Assembly: GCA_963693365.1 (NCBI GenBank)
Contig: CAVNZM010000004.1
Location: 4,712,001 to 4,776,000, forward strand
Source: Amoebidium appalachense
Lineage: Eukaryota; Ichthyosporea
Length of the DNA stretch: 64,000 nt
Direction: 5' to 3'
The position numbers and the translations under genes are program-made. Positions 1 to 19,109 of the stretch are shown in pieces. The notes beneath the pieces are model-generated. The model was not told the origin of the DNA. It did not search any database and worked only from the letters and a program-made list of their open reading frames with translations. Positions within the stretch are counted from its first letter, which is position 1, and every line of letters starts with the position of its first letter.

Positions 1-6286
<6,286 letters not shown>

Positions 6287-6416
6287 GGTGCTTGTTTTAC
6301 TTGTCCACTTATTGAATGTATGATGGGTTAGCGTTGCTATTAGATTGTTTTCTTTTTGCCTTTTTTACTTAGCATTCCAGTTTATTTTATTTATTATTTT
6401 CTTTCTTTCTTTTTTT

Positions 6417-6447
<31 letters not shown>

Positions 6448-7087
6448 GGTTTGGAAGAAAATGTCTGTGGACGGTATCGGAGAAGGTGCAATGTTACAGT
6501 ACAGAAAGTGCTGTTTTGTGCCAGATCATGTTAATTGTGTCCTGGAAGTGTGTAGTGCCGCATTGATTCCCTTTATGTAGACTTTTCCCCTTCTCTTGCT
6601 CTTTTTTTCTTCTTCTTCTTCCTTTTTTTTCCTTGTGTGTCTTTTGACAGTGCAAGATGGTGGATATATAGTGTGCTGTTGTGTGCCAGCTTGTAGTCTG
6701 CAGCTGGGATTGCTGGTTGCCTTTTGCCTTAATTTGCGGTTTCTGTTGCCGGGACGTTTTGGAAGGCCCACTATGTAACTCTACAGCACCTATATTACCA
6801 CTCGGAGGTTGAAAGATTTCTTATGAATTACGGGAGGGACAGTGCATTTGTCAAAAAAAAGAAGAAAAAAAAAAGACACCGAGAAAAGGAAGATAACATA
6901 TAATTAGTCAAGTCACATAGTATGCTGTTGCAGGAAACCATATGGCAGCGACAAAAATAAACAATTGCAATGTAACGGGATTGGGTGGAAAAGAAGTAAA
7001 GAGTCAGGGCTTGAGGTAAATCAAAGATTGTAGGGCCGACAACTCGCGAATAAATGTGGACAAATGGCTATATAGAATGGCGGGGTG

Positions 7088-7136
<49 letters not shown>

Positions 7137-8510
7137 GGGCCCCTCCTTCCCGGGCCCCGGTGTTTGTTATCCGCGCATGTAACGTCGACAATCGGATGCC
7201 TCGATGTAAACCCCACTTAAAGTTTATCAGCGTACAATGTCATGCAGGTGGCGAAGAACCTGAAATGTGCCATGCCAGCAAGACGTGCACTAATGTTAGA
7301 CATGTGCACACGAGCGTGTAAGAATGAAGATGTTTGCCCATCTGTAACTACTGACATTAAATTACCTGGCATGCCGGCAACTCAGATTATGAGCAGCAAG
7401 GAGGGGTGGGTTAGGGTGGGGGTGGGGTTGGGGTGGAGGGGAGAGAGGGGAGAATGGGGAAGCGGCTCCCAACAAGTGTGCGCCAGTGCAAAAAGCAAAG
7501 GGCAGAGATGAACTAAAATCACCCATTACTGTTTATGTATTGCAGAGAAGTCGATGTCGATGTCGATTAGTGTACTGGGGCGCCCGGTGCACTGCTGTGG
7601 AAAGATGTGTGCAGCGCACGTGTTAAGGCTGTTACAAGTTGTGGCGTGAAAAATAAACGGAACTACGGCCATGCATGGGTGGGCCTAAAGCCTTACGGGC
7701 ATCACCGGGTATCAACATCATGAGAATCATGATGCCCATGTGCTACATGGTTCCTTGCTACTGGGGAACTTCAATTCAATTATGCTAACAAGTACGGCTA
7801 ACAAACTGAACCAAAGCTTGAGTCGGTGCTTGCATGGGTGAAGGACGTCGGAAACTTGAAGGTGTGCTCTGTACATGTCTGTGGTGTGTGACTGGGTGAA
7901 TGGGGCCTACATAAATTTGGGAGTGAGCAAAAACTGCTGCCTGCATCAGTCATGGTCTGGCCGCCGAACAGGGCTAGAAATTACATTTTAGGATTACTGT
8001 ATTTTGGCACCTGGCGGATCGCCGCCTATTTTTGTCCGGAGATATTTACTTCCCTATATCGGCGGCCGAGTATCCGATAAATGTATACCTATCCGGCGCC
8101 GGGGGGCCTTCCCCCTCCCGGACCCCGTATGATTCATTGGCAATATCATAATCTTGCCTTTATATTACTATGATATAAATCTCCTCTCATTTACTCCCAA
8201 CAATCATGTGCCCATTATAACTACGTTGGCTGCTCCTTTCGAGCCTCACTAATATTAGCTGGCGTCTGTTGAACTATATATCTCTGAAAAGCTGTAGAGT
8301 GAATGCAAAACAAAATACAACAGGCCCAGAAAGCACACTAAATTTGATATTGAGTGGATAACACAACCTGCATTTTCCATTTGCCTTAGCCAATGGACTG
8401 GTCGTGAGATATGCAAGTACTGCGGTATTGAGATGACTTTTTGCGTTTTTGCAAGTTCCAGTGTTTTCCCAGGAAAAAACCCAGAGTTCCAGCTTTGGGC
8501 GGTTCAAAGA

Positions 8511-8600
8511 GGAGGGGGGGATCGGGGGGGGATCGGGGGGGATCGGGGGGGGATCGGGGGGGGGGGGGGGGGGGGGGACGGGGGGGGAGGGGGGACAATT
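8511..8600 (+). repeat. G-rich GGGGGGATC tandem array
   Basis: GGATC alternates with runs of seven or more G at least four times and then passes into a pure G run. Many G-tracts of three or more on one strand give strong G-quadruplex potential. No gene lies close enough to assign a role. Confidence 0.5.
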
Positions 8601-9884
8601 ATTTACTTCCCCAACCTCCAACGCAGGTGGAACTAAGTCCCAGGCTTTACTGGTACTTTCTGAAAATTAACGGTATATTTACTTCCGAAAACAGTGTAAT
8701 TTCCTGGGGACTTCACTTTCACTTCGATCTCTTAGCTGTCACGTCAACTTTTTTTTCCCGATTCTTCACCATGGCAGGTATATAAAGGCTTTCGTTTCTT
8801 CTTTTTGTGGTGGGAGGGAGTCCCACTCAGGGGAACGTGACTGCAGCGTGTGTGTGGTGTGGCCTGGTGTATTCCTACTGCTGTGAGAGTGTGGGGGCAT
8901 CTCCCTTTCGCGGAGTTTCTCGCTTGAGAAGTGGTTTCTTCAACGCCTGGTGATCCACCGCAACCTATGGTAACTTCTACACGCTGTCTACGCTTCTACG
9001 CGACCTATTGGCGGTGGGCTGCTGCAACTTCTTCAGCTACTTCTGCGCTGCGTGAGTGGAGGGGCGGCTACTTGGTCGTCGGGGAGCTTTCCAAGTGACT
9101 GCCAGTCCTTAGCCTCCAGTCGTATGGCAATGACCGGGTTTGCTTGCATGCATTCTGTAATTGTGTTTTTCTGTGTGTCCTGCCACAACTAGGCCACCTT
9201 ATCAGAGAGCTAGATGCAGTTTCTCCGGGTTATCTAGGGGCCGGGCCCGTTGGGATTGTTTTTTAGCTCAGATTTGGTCTGCATTGCTCTTTTAGAGGCT
9301 GACTTGCTTGCTGTGCCTCGATAGGTTTTGAGGGGGGCCTGTTGGGAAGGAGCAGTGATGATGTCTTCTTGCAGAGTGTGGTCTGGTCAACATCGATGCA
9401 TATGACTAGTTGGAGCAAACTGGTTTCACGCATACACGTACACTTACGGTTTTGCCCGCTGGTGTCCTTTGTCACTTGTCGCTTTATTTTTATTTCATAG
9501 CTTTGGCTTTTTCAGTTCTATTGGTGGTTATGTAGCCTGTGGCTGCACGTTGCCTTCATCAACGGATCAATAAACCCGAGTCAAAAGAAAATAATTTCCT
9601 GCCCTGGGCCCGAAACAAAACCACAATTTATAAGTGCCGTGATAGTTTAGATATCTTGGTTCTGTTCACTCGACTCCATCGTCTCGCCTGCTTTTAACTT
9701 ATGCAAATATCATTTTTGGTATAATTAGAAAATATAAGTAACTTAATATATTCTATTTTCATGCATGCAGGTGTTTTACTGCTGGTCCCGCCCGCCCTAT
9801 TTGAAAAAATGGGGATAGCTTCTAGATATATCAGATCATGAGAGGGCTCATTACGTTGTTTGCTCTAGGAAGATGGAGGGACGG

Positions 9885-9942
9885 GGTTTACACACTTTTT
9901 ATTGCGTGGACATTACCGGAGGCCCAGCCACATTCGACGGCC
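9885..9942 (+). repeat. Dispersed repeat, copy A
   Basis: About 60 bp with GGGGTTTACACAC, ATTGCGTGGACA and GGAGGCCCAGCCACATTCGA matches, in reverse orientation, the copy at 17047-17108 with only a few differences. Flanking sequences differ, so this is a dispersed element and not part of a larger duplication. Confidence 0.5.
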
Positions 9943-10215
9943 TACTGCGTTTTCCAGCACAGCCAATCAAATGCAGCCAGTGACATATGTACATGCTAGG
10001 CAACAATGAGCGCCATCGTAGTATCTGACACCCCTATTACATATGAAAAAAACTGATCTCGGCGGAGCCTCGATCTGTGGCCCAATCTCCATACGAGGCA
10101 GTGGGGAAGCGTAGCGCGCGCGCGCGCGTGTGTGTGTGCGTGTGTGGGGGAGGTGAAGGAGAGGCGGGTTGGGGGAGGAGGTAGAAGAGGTATCGGGTAG
10201 GGAGAGGGAAGTTGC

Positions 10216-10375
10216 ATGTGTGTGTGCGGGCGGGGGAGCTACCATATGAGAGGAGTTAGGCACTTATGCAGTGCGAGTGTGTTGATTTGTGTGTGTTGGG
10301 TGTTATGGGTATGTGTGTGTGTGGGTTGGGGGGGGGGGGGGGGGGGGAGGGGAAGGGGAAGGGGAGAGGATGCAG

Positions 10376-10433
<58 letters not shown>

Positions 10434-10499
10434 TGTGTGTATTGTGCACACATGTGTGTGTGTGTGTGTGTGTGTGCGTGCGTGTGTGTCTGCAGTGCG

Positions 10500-10548
<49 letters not shown>

Positions 10549-10692
10549 AGAGAGGTGTGTGTGTGTGTGTGTTTGTGTGTGTGTGTTTGTGTGTGTTTGC
10601 GTGCACATGATATGGTATGCGCGTGTGAGTGGTAGGGAGTGGCTGTTGATAAACACTCTCCCGACGGCAACAGAAAGACATTTTCTTTGCAG
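10216..10692 (+). repeat. GT array with poly-G and a 50-bp repeated module
   Basis: A G-run (10327-10350) precedes GT arrays (10378-10441 and 10505-10547). The block ends with GCTGTTGATAAACACTCTCC and TTTTCTTTGCAG (10642-10692), a module seen again at 12773-12814 after another GT array. Confidence 0.5.
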
Positions 10693-10889
10693 CCATTCCA
10701 GTCATTAGACAACAACCAATTACATTTCACTACCGGCATACCAGTGATAAATAACCGTAAACAACCGTACGTAGGCATGATGTAGTAGGAAGGCTGTACC
10801 TGTTGCTGTCGCGGTGTTGTTGTCGACGGTGATTTAGGGATTTATGAAATCACCATGCGTTAAAGTTGGAGTTGAAAGCAATTGTGTTC

Positions 10890-11243
10890 CTATTGCGTGG
10901 AAGTACACTGGAGTGCCTTGTATTCTTTCTTCACCAGAACACAATGGAAATGAAAACGTACGTTGACTTTCTCGTTTTGGTGAATTGGTCCGTGCCCTTC
11001 AACCTTTTGTATGGCTGGTACTACATGCAGTTTCCCGTAGACTCCATGTGTGTCACTTTTGAAATATACCGACCATGTGCCGGCACCCCATCGATTTGTA
11101 GGATTGAAACAGTTGGGGAACTTAAGCGTTCCTGTTGCTAAACAGTAATATTTCGGGTTTTTCAGTTGAATTGGAGAGAGAGAAGGTAAATACTCTCTGA
11201 AATCGGTACGTAGTGCCATCAATTCTCCACCGTCAGCTGCCAT
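10890..11243 (-). CDS. Possible small single-exon protein (weak)
   Basis: A 117-codon minus-strand frame begins MAADGGELMALRTDFREY and ends with TAG at 10890. It uses varied, RNY-like codons with no low-complexity stretch, unlike most open frames nearby. It contains clusters such as YFKSDTHGVYGKLHVV and NEKVNVRFHFHC. I recognise no family. The plus strand is also open for part of this interval, so the frame may be fortuitous. No splice sites, signal peptide or membrane segment are evident. Confidence 0.5.
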   Translation of the reverse strand: MAADGGELMALRTDFREYLPSLSPIQLKNPKYYCLATGTLKFPNCFNPTNRWGAGTWSVYFKSDTHGVYGKLHVVPAIQKVEGHGPIHQNEKVNVRFHFHCVLVKKEYKALQCTSTQ

Positions 11244-11612
11244 GCTGAAACCGGATAGACTTTGAACTGAATGCGATCGCTACGTTTTGTAGTTGGTGTA
11301 TATATGCCAGAATAATAATTTATGACAGGTGCGGTTAAAGAGGGGACTGTGCGTGTTGTTTTTTTGGAGATTTGTGACTCGTTTACATATCTGAATAAAG
11401 ATTTTTTATTTTCAGCTGGAATCTGAATTGTGGGACTCATCGGCCGTTGCTGTTTTTCCCTTATACCTTGCTCTTCCCTTGTTGTTTGATTGCTCGTGCT
11501 CTTCCCGTTGCTTGCTCTGTTTCCCTGATCCCTTTCGTTCCCTTCCATTGCTGTTCCCTTCTCTTACCCGTGGTTTTTTCTTCCCCATTCCCGTTCTGTT
11601 TAAGCTTTTGTG

Positions 11613-11620
11613 GTGTGTGT

Positions 11621-11689
<69 letters not shown>

Positions 11690-11956
11690 TATGTGTGCGT
11701 GCGTGCATGCGTGCGTGTGATACTGTGGCAATTACCTGCAGACTGCCAGTCGTTGCAACTTGCGACACAATGGAGGTTTGTGTGCCAATCAGATTATTGC
11801 ACGTGGCATACACTTGCATGTGTTTCGGAGTGTAGGTGTGTGTGTGTGTGTGTCTGTGTGTGTGTACGGAGTGTGCACGTGTGTACGCGTGCGTATGTGT
11901 GTGTGTGTGTGGGTACGCACGTGTGTTTGTGTGTGTGTAGATTGTAGCTGTCCCCC

Positions 11957-11990
<34 letters not shown>

Positions 11991-12055
11991 CCTTTGGTAT
12001 TTATATCCGTCGATATCTCTCAAGCCATTAGCCCGGCAAGGTTAGGCTGAAACAT
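11613..12055 (+). repeat. GT arrays and poly-C between 11.6 and 12.05 kb
   Basis: (GT)n at 11629-11686, interrupted GT at 11834-11940, then TTGTAGCTGTC and a poly-C run (11957-11987). The order GT array, TTGTAGCTGTC, poly-C recurs at 12350-12605. Confidence 0.5.
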
Positions 12056-12164
12056 CCATTAGCTTCCCAGTTGGTGAGTAGGAAGTATGGATCCCCCCCC
12101 CCCTCCTCCCCCTCCCCCCTCCCCTCGGGGCCCCTGTTCCCCGCTTAGAGCAGGCCACGGAAAT

Positions 12165-12338
12165 GAGGTGTGTACGTGTGTATGTGTGTACGGGCACGTG
12201 TGTGTGTGTGTGCATGTGTGTGTATGTGTGTGCGTGGGTGCGTGTGTAGGGGAACAATTTGGTTAATAGGTAGAAGGGGAAAGTTGTGTGTCGGTGTGTG
12301 TGTGTGTGTGTCTGTGTGTGTGTACGGTGTGTGTGTGT

Positions 12339-12417
<79 letters not shown>

Positions 12418-12651
12418 TATCGGGGTCACGGTCTGTACACGTGTGTGTGTGTGTGTGTGTGTGTACGCGTGTGTACGTGTGTATGCCGTGTGTTTCAGAG
12501 AGCCAATGAAACTTTCCCAACTTTAGCATGTCTGGATTGTAGCTGTCATGTCCCCCCCCCCCCCCCCCCCTCTCCCCCCCTCCCCCCCCCCCCCCCCCCC
12601 CCCCCGCGCTCCCTGCCGAGAGCAGGCCAAATGAGTTGCGTGCGCGCGTGC

Positions 12652-12690
<39 letters not shown>
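12165..12690 (+). repeat. GT arrays and poly-C, second copy of the composite block
   Basis: GT arrays (12284-12415, 12440-12463), TGTAGCTGTCATG, poly-C runs (12552-12605), then GAGCAGGCCA and a further GT array. GAGCAGGCCA also occurs at about 12148, which points to duplication of a composite module in 11.9-12.8 kb. Confidence 0.5.
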
Positions 12691-12859
12691 TGATGGTGGT
12701 GGTGGTGATAGTGATGGTGGTGGTAGTGGTTTGAGGGGAGGGGGGAGGGAGGGAGGGGAAAGAGCTGTTGATAAACACTCTCCCCACGGAAACAGAATGA
12801 CTTGTTCTTTGCAGATGGGTGGCTATGTGCTTTTAGACACATGTCCAAAACAGAAATTG

Positions 12860-13250
12860 TGGAGTGGGGGTTCCACTCTCTTTGTACCGTGTGGGCATGT
12901 TTCATCCACTACGTGTACACCATTGAAAATTCAGAGTGGGTTTGCACTCTTTTGTACCGTGTGGGCATGTTTTTCCCATCACGTGTACACCATTGAATCA
13001 GGTTTTCTGAGTGGAGACTCCACTGTTTTGTACCGTGTGGGCATGTTTTTCCCATCACGCGTACACCAGTTTGTACCGTGTGGGTATGTCTTCCCATCAC
13101 GCGTACACTACTTTGTACCGTGTGGGTATGTCTTCCCATCACGCGTACGCCATTTTGTACCGTGTGGGTATATCTTCCCATCACACGTACACCATTGAAT
13201 CAAGGTTTGTGAGTGGGGATTCCACTCTGTTTGTACCGTGTCCACCGTGA
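12860..13250 (+). repeat. Minisatellite with TTTGTACCGTGTGGG core
   Basis: About seven units of roughly 42 bp share TTTGTACCGTGTGGG, ATGT, CCCATCACG and GTACACCA. Some units carry an insert with CATTGAATCA and GAGTGG..TCCACT, giving longer higher-order units. Both strands stay open in part; on the minus strand three units read as a 14-residue repeat around MGRHTHTVQ. No gene structure surrounds it. Confidence 0.5.
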
Positions 13251-13269
13251 ACGTGTACAAATCATATTC

Positions 13270-14150
13270 ACGAGATATAGGAGAAAGAGAAGAATGTCAA
13301 CCATTTCTCTTCCGGGCATTTTCCCTTGCCTCTAATTTTTTTCTTCCGTTTATTATTCCCTCCCTCCCCCCCTCCCCCCTCCCTCCCTCCTTGCCCCCTC
13401 CCCCCCCCCCCCCCTCCCCTTTCTCTTCTTCTATTCTGCTTTTTTTTCATCATTGCCTCTTCCGTATCGCGTTCTTTTCTGTCCCTTTCCTTCCCTCTCT
13501 CCTTTTCCTGTTTCTTTCTTTTTCCTTCTCGTTGTCAGTTTAAAAAGTTATTAAAATAATTATGTATCAAGCTCAAAATTCCCTGCTCCTCTCATCTTCT
13601 ATTTTTTCTTTCTTGCCTACCCCCTTCTTCACCCTTGAACTAAACGCCATTCCCACTTGTCCTCCCCTGTGTTTTTTTCGATTTTATTGTTCCCCAGTCC
13701 TTTTTTCCCTCGTTTCCCTTTTCCCATCTGTTTCCCTTACCTGTCCCCTTCCCTTCCGTGTTTCTTACCTTTTCTGTTTTTTTTCCTGTCCTTTCCTGTC
13801 TTTTTTCTTTCCCGTTTTTTGGAAGGAAGTTTAAGGAGGATATCCGTAAAGCTCATAGATATCCGTAAAGCTCATAAACGGGAAACGAAAGAAAAAGAGA
13901 GGGGGGGGGGGGGGGGGGGAAGGGGTTTCAGAAAATTTGCGCATATCTTGCCTGCCCCTCCCCCCCTCCTTTCCCTCCCTCTGGTTTCAAAATCAACAAT
14001 TCCTTACCCATTCCCCTTCCCTTACAGTGTTTCTTTTCTGCTTTTTCCTTGCCCTTACTTTTCTTTCCCCCTTTTTTGGCAAAAAACATCGAAGCAAGTA
14101 AGAAAGTAGAAAGCCATGAACAAACTAAAAAGAAGTTGTTTATGCATAGA
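13270..14150. other. Pyrimidine-rich intergenic stretch, no gene seen
   Basis: T/C-rich sequence on the + strand with short poly-C runs and a poly-G run at 13902-13919. ATATCCGTAAAGCTCAT is directly repeated at about 13840 and 13859. No coding exon is recognised. Confidence 0.5.
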
Positions 14151-14152
14151 GC

Positions 14153-14734
14153 TCAGAAGCAAGAAACTCTCGAAGCAAAATAAGTAAAGACCAAAAGGCG
14201 AAAGAAAAATGTAAAATATACCTGATACTGTCTATTCTCTTCCACGTGCGATTCCCTGTAATGTTGTAGCTCTTCTCTGTGTGTGTCTCTGTATTTCCGC
14301 GCATCTTCCCTATGCGCTTCCCTGTGCGTATTCCTGTAGTTCCGCGCATCTTCTCTATGTGTTTCCTTATACTCTCGTGCTTCTTCCCTGTGCGTATCCG
14401 TGTACTCTCGTGCTTCTTCCTTGTGTGTGTCCCTGTACTTTTGTGCTTCTACCGTGTGCGTGTCTCTGTACTCTTTTTCTTCGCTTCTGTGCGTGTTTTT
14501 GAAATGTTCATTATATTCGTGCTGTTTGGCACATATATCTTCTTTGTGTGCAGCATATTGTGCTCGATGTTTTTCACTACCAACATGTAAACGGCAAAAA
14601 GCTCCGGTTAAATAAGTTTCTTTTATACATCTATCCCCTGCATGGTAAAGGTGCCCATGTTCGTCTCTATAGCTACGTCGATAAACGAACGCGCAATGAG
14701 ACCTAAATTTACTAGTCGTATCCATTATTTTCAT
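14153..14734 (-). CDS. Cys/His-cluster protein with eleven-residue repeats
   Basis: Minus-strand frame of 193 codons starting MKIMDTTSKFRSHCAFVY. Residues 14-50 hold C14, C36, C47 and H50; the end of this cluster, DRCIKETYLTGAFCRLH, resembles small zinc-binding C-x-G-x-C-xx-H knuckles (inference). From about residue 85 the protein is built of seven 11-residue repeats of the type EAREYRDTHRE, with one four-residue insertion (AHRE), predicted to be a highly charged helix. The DNA shows the matching 33-bp period at about 14250-14490. The last 22 codons are hydrophobic and unlike the repeat; a good donor (CAG|GTATAT, exon end 14222) suggests they are intron and that a further exon lies at lower coordinates, which I could not find. 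Function unknown. Confidence 0.5.
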   Translation of the reverse strand: MKIMDTTSKFRSHCAFVYRRSYRDEHGHLYHAGDRCIKETYLTGAFCRLHVGSEKHRAQYAAHKEDICAKQHEYNEHFKNTHRSEEKEYRDTHTVEAQKYRDTHKEEAREYTDTHREEAREYKETHREDARNYRNTHREAHREDARKYRDTHREELQHYRESHVEENRQYQVYFTFFFRLLVFTYFASRVSCF

Positions 14735-14817
14735 GAATGAAGAAAAATCTCCCTGAAACCTCCTTCAGTGAATTGTTCGGCAAAATGACATGTGTCTAGT
14801 TGACTAGTACAACTTGG

Positions 14818-15845
<1,028 letters not shown>

Positions 15846-16267
15846 GCACTATAAATACCCGATACCACGCCCCATATGATTGCCGTAATGCAAACGCACG
15901 CGCACGTGTTAACGTTCTTATAACACCTGGTGACGCGTGCGGGCTCCCTCTCTCGTCAGTTACCCAATACCATGCCCATTACTGTCGTTTAAGATGCAAG
16001 TACATCAAATACCACGCACACCTGTCTGTCACACCGTACTGCTGCACCCAATACCACGCCCAGATCAATTGGCCCAATGGACGCTTATCTCCCCAAAAAC
16101 GAATCGATGTTGCCGTGCACAGCTGTCGACGTCTGTCATCACTGCGCATATGCCTGCTGCAATCTGTTTGTGAAAATTTCCCTCTATTTTTCTTATATTT
16201 CAGTGCTCTCTCTCTCTCTCTTTGCTCTTTCTCTCTTTTCTTATATTTCAGTGCTCTCTCTCTCTCT

Positions 16268-16310
<43 letters not shown>

Positions 16311-16322
16311 CCCCCCCCCCCC

Positions 16323-16421
<99 letters not shown>

Positions 16422-16545
16422 CAATCCAAAGATGTCTGCCGAATAGCCGCGTGAGTGCACACATGCATCTGTTCAGTACGACGCATGGAATGTTCCAGCT
16501 GACATATGCGTGAGAGCGACACGCACATGTTGCATAGTGTTCCGG
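15846..16545 (+). repeat. Tandem duplication, unit 2
   Basis: Second copy, starting GCACTATAAATACCCGATAC at 15846 and almost identical to 14818-15535 apart from array lengths and a few substitutions. All four ATACCAYGC motifs are kept. Confidence 0.5.
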
Positions 16546-16548
16546 TAA

Positions 16549-16612
16549 GAAGCGAGCGATTTGATTCGCTGAAACATAAGAAGCGAGCGCTTTGATTCGC
16601 TGAAACATGTTC
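16549..16612 (+). repeat. 31-bp direct repeat
   Basis: AAGCGAGCG followed by TTTGATTCGCTGAAACAT occurs twice back to back with one difference, immediately after the tandem duplication. CCAATC boxes follow. Confidence 0.5.
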
Positions 16613-17046
16613 CAGCCAATCAGACTCAGATTGGGTCGCCGCGTTCTCTGATTGCTATGGATACTGGCACCCGATTGGCTGTACACTCTTTTTTTTTCTC
16701 ACTCTTGGCATCTCACGTGAGACCCGCTCTCCCCTTCCCCCAAACCCCTATCCCCAATAAGCCCAATCTCCCTGACAGGAAACCTGTCACTGAAGGAGAT
16801 TGGGAATTATGGGTAAGCAGATGCTAGCATCGTGGAGGGACCCCGTCATCTAGCCATCCATATGATCCACTCAGTGGCACTCACCATCACCTGACCTGTT
16901 CTGCTGCTCTGGAATGTGAAAGCCAAATATGGTCTGAAAGAATAAACATCCATTGGATAACAGATAACCGCACCCGATCCCTGAAACTCCTCATTTTTCG
17001 GTGTTTTGCGTCTTTTTTCTTACCAGTCTGAAAATTTTGTTTATAA

Positions 17047-17108
17047 TGACTGGCCGTCGAATGTGGCTGGGCCTCCGGCAGTGTCCACGCAATAAAAGTG
17101 TGTAAACC
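17047..17108 (-). repeat. Dispersed repeat, copy B (inverted)
   Basis: Reverse complement of the copy at 9885-9942: GGGGTTTACACAC, TTATTGCGTGGACA and GGAGGCCCAGCCACATTCGA are shared, with small differences in the middle. No terminal repeats are seen around either copy. Confidence 0.5.
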
Positions 17109-17228
17109 CCTTATTGATATGCTCATGAAAAGAGAAGCAATCCGGAGATATCACAGATATCTCAGAGAAGAAAATACAAAAAACCCTACTCACGGACACG
17201 GAGGAGATAACGACTCAAATAATAGTCG

Positions 17229-19109
17229 AATAAATCCAGTCAAAAGAAGAAAAAAAAATCATACACCCTAGAAAACTCGTGAAACATACGGTGTTTTAAC
17301 CACTTTGACTACACCGCGGCCAATAACGTAATTTCGAGGTGTGCTTATGGCGCGAAAACGGGCAGTTAGCCACTGGAAAAGTTGATATTATAAATATATT
17401 ACCCTTAAATATTGATAATTTTTGGTTCTAGAAATGCTTTGTACGTGTATATATTATTTTTCTATGGGTTGGTTTCTCTATATAAATACGGTCGGTAAAT
17501 GTAGTCTGGTTTTTCGGAATGCCTTATCTTGTGTGCTTCCACGTTGGGTTCAAAGCAACGTGCGAGCGAGCAGACTCTCCGATTCGTCCGCAACATCTTG
17601 AGTGACTTGTGCGAGTCTATCTGCTGATTGGACGCAAGGAAAGAGGACAAACTTTGCGCATGCTGAAGTCACAAGTCCCAAAGTTGCCATCGCGTGATCA
17701 AGCAGACAACATTGTGCATAGGCCTACATTTTCATGTTTACTGGTTTACAGGGTGCTTCATTCTCCTTTTTTGTTTTTCTTTTCTCTTTCCTTTTTCTTC
17801 TTCTTTTTTTTCTGTTGTTGTTTCAGTTTTCGTAAGTTTATCAGCTCATAATATAGTGTGTGGCCCGTACATGTCGAGATTGTTCATTCCATATCCCACT
17901 ACAAGATGTAGAACGTTGCCCAAGACGATCTGATCATTCGTGACATTGCAGACAGGCTGGCAAAAGCACTATATTTAGAAAGAAAATCTTGATTGTGTTT
18001 GTTTATTATTACTTGTGCTGTTCATAGATTTTATTTTCTTATTCACTGTTTACCTTTGTGTTTTAGGCATTCACCTTATGCGTGGATCGGATTACGGCAA
18101 CCACACGGTAGCGCATCACAGCTCGAGCTTTATAAAGCTACACTCTGCATGCCGCAAGCTTTTCGGATCCAGTAAGACATGATATTCAACGAATGGCTCT
18201 AAGAACTGACACCAGACCCGAGACAGGAGCTTCGTAAACGAAGGAACACACAAAACGGTTCGAATAATACGTGTACAGAAACATAAAATGTTTTTACATT
18301 ATAATTTGTGTTCTACTTATCCGCACGTAGAAGCCTGATATATAGAAGTAATTTGGCGGTGTGTACAGCAATGCTATCAGCACACATTATATGACCAATC
18401 GTTAGGCTCCAAGACAGCCGGCCAGGCGCCTATAGCTGCCTTCCACATGCCCTCACCGAAAATCGCAAGCACAGCAGCGTCCATGGCCAAGCGGCTATTT
18501 TTTGTAGCATTCTGTCTGTCTATGGGGCATAGTCGTAAATTCGTTTTGTACAAGTGCAAAAACCCCGTTTTGGGCCTTGCATGCCTTGGGCATAAGGATT
18601 GATGTTGGATCCACTTGGATGAAGTAAAGATGCACGTAAAGATGCATGTAGCTATCACATGATGATTCCTGTAATTTTGGCATCTTTTGAGGTACCCTTA
18701 TCACTGATAACACATGTTGCTAATTGCTTTTTGTGCAAAAAAGCACGTTATCCCACGAGCACCTTTGTGTTCATTCTATCTTGTGCCGTTTTCCCGGGAT
18801 TTACCGCACTTTTCAGATCATTTAGCGAAACTGAGGGCCTCGCTTTGGTTGTAAGCCTGCTAGCGCCTCTAGCGCGTCGCTAACATCAACAACTGTTGAC
18901 ATGTCGTCGGTGAACTACCCGACGCGGCTTATCCTGCTTTTATCCGCGGATTTTGCCGATAAGATTGGCCGATCTCGATTGGTCAAACTCTCGGAACACT
19001 TGCGCCTATTGGGTGGAGTTAAAGCGGTTAACAGATAGTCAAAAGAAGTAATATCAGGATTATCTAAATAAGCTAGTCTGAAAAAAATTTTTTTTTGACT
19101 GGATTTATT
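17229..19109. repeat. 17-bp perfect inverted repeat pair
   Basis: AATAAATCCAGTCAAAA at 17229-17245 is found as its exact reverse complement at 19093-19109. A relative, AATAAACCCGAGTCAAAAG, lies near 9564. The 1.85 kb between the pair has no recognisable transposase, and no clear target duplication was found, so the ends may belong to a decayed nonautonomous element. Confidence 0.5.

Larger units (their letters stand above)
6287..10200. other. Intergenic region, no supported gene
   Basis: Holds a T-run/G-run junction (6411-6450), a 46-nt poly-C (7089-7134), a GGGGATC G-rich array (8511-8600) and a dispersed repeat copy at 9885-9942. Short open frames on both strands lack splice support or recognisable motifs. 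A short ATGGCAG followed by GTATAT at 8771 looks like a tiny first exon, but no partner exon could be found. Confidence 0.5.

Noticed and set aside
8764-8778. Tiny first exon ATGGCAG followed by GTATAT
   Set aside because: No second exon could be found downstream, so the pattern may be chance.
11219-11548. Minus-strand frame of 109 codons
   Set aside because: Its upstream half is antisense to pyrimidine-rich sequence and no features support it.
14279-14590. Plus-strand hydrophobic/Cys-rich frame
   Set aside because: It is antisense to the eleven-residue repeat protein, which has the more natural composition and the start codon.
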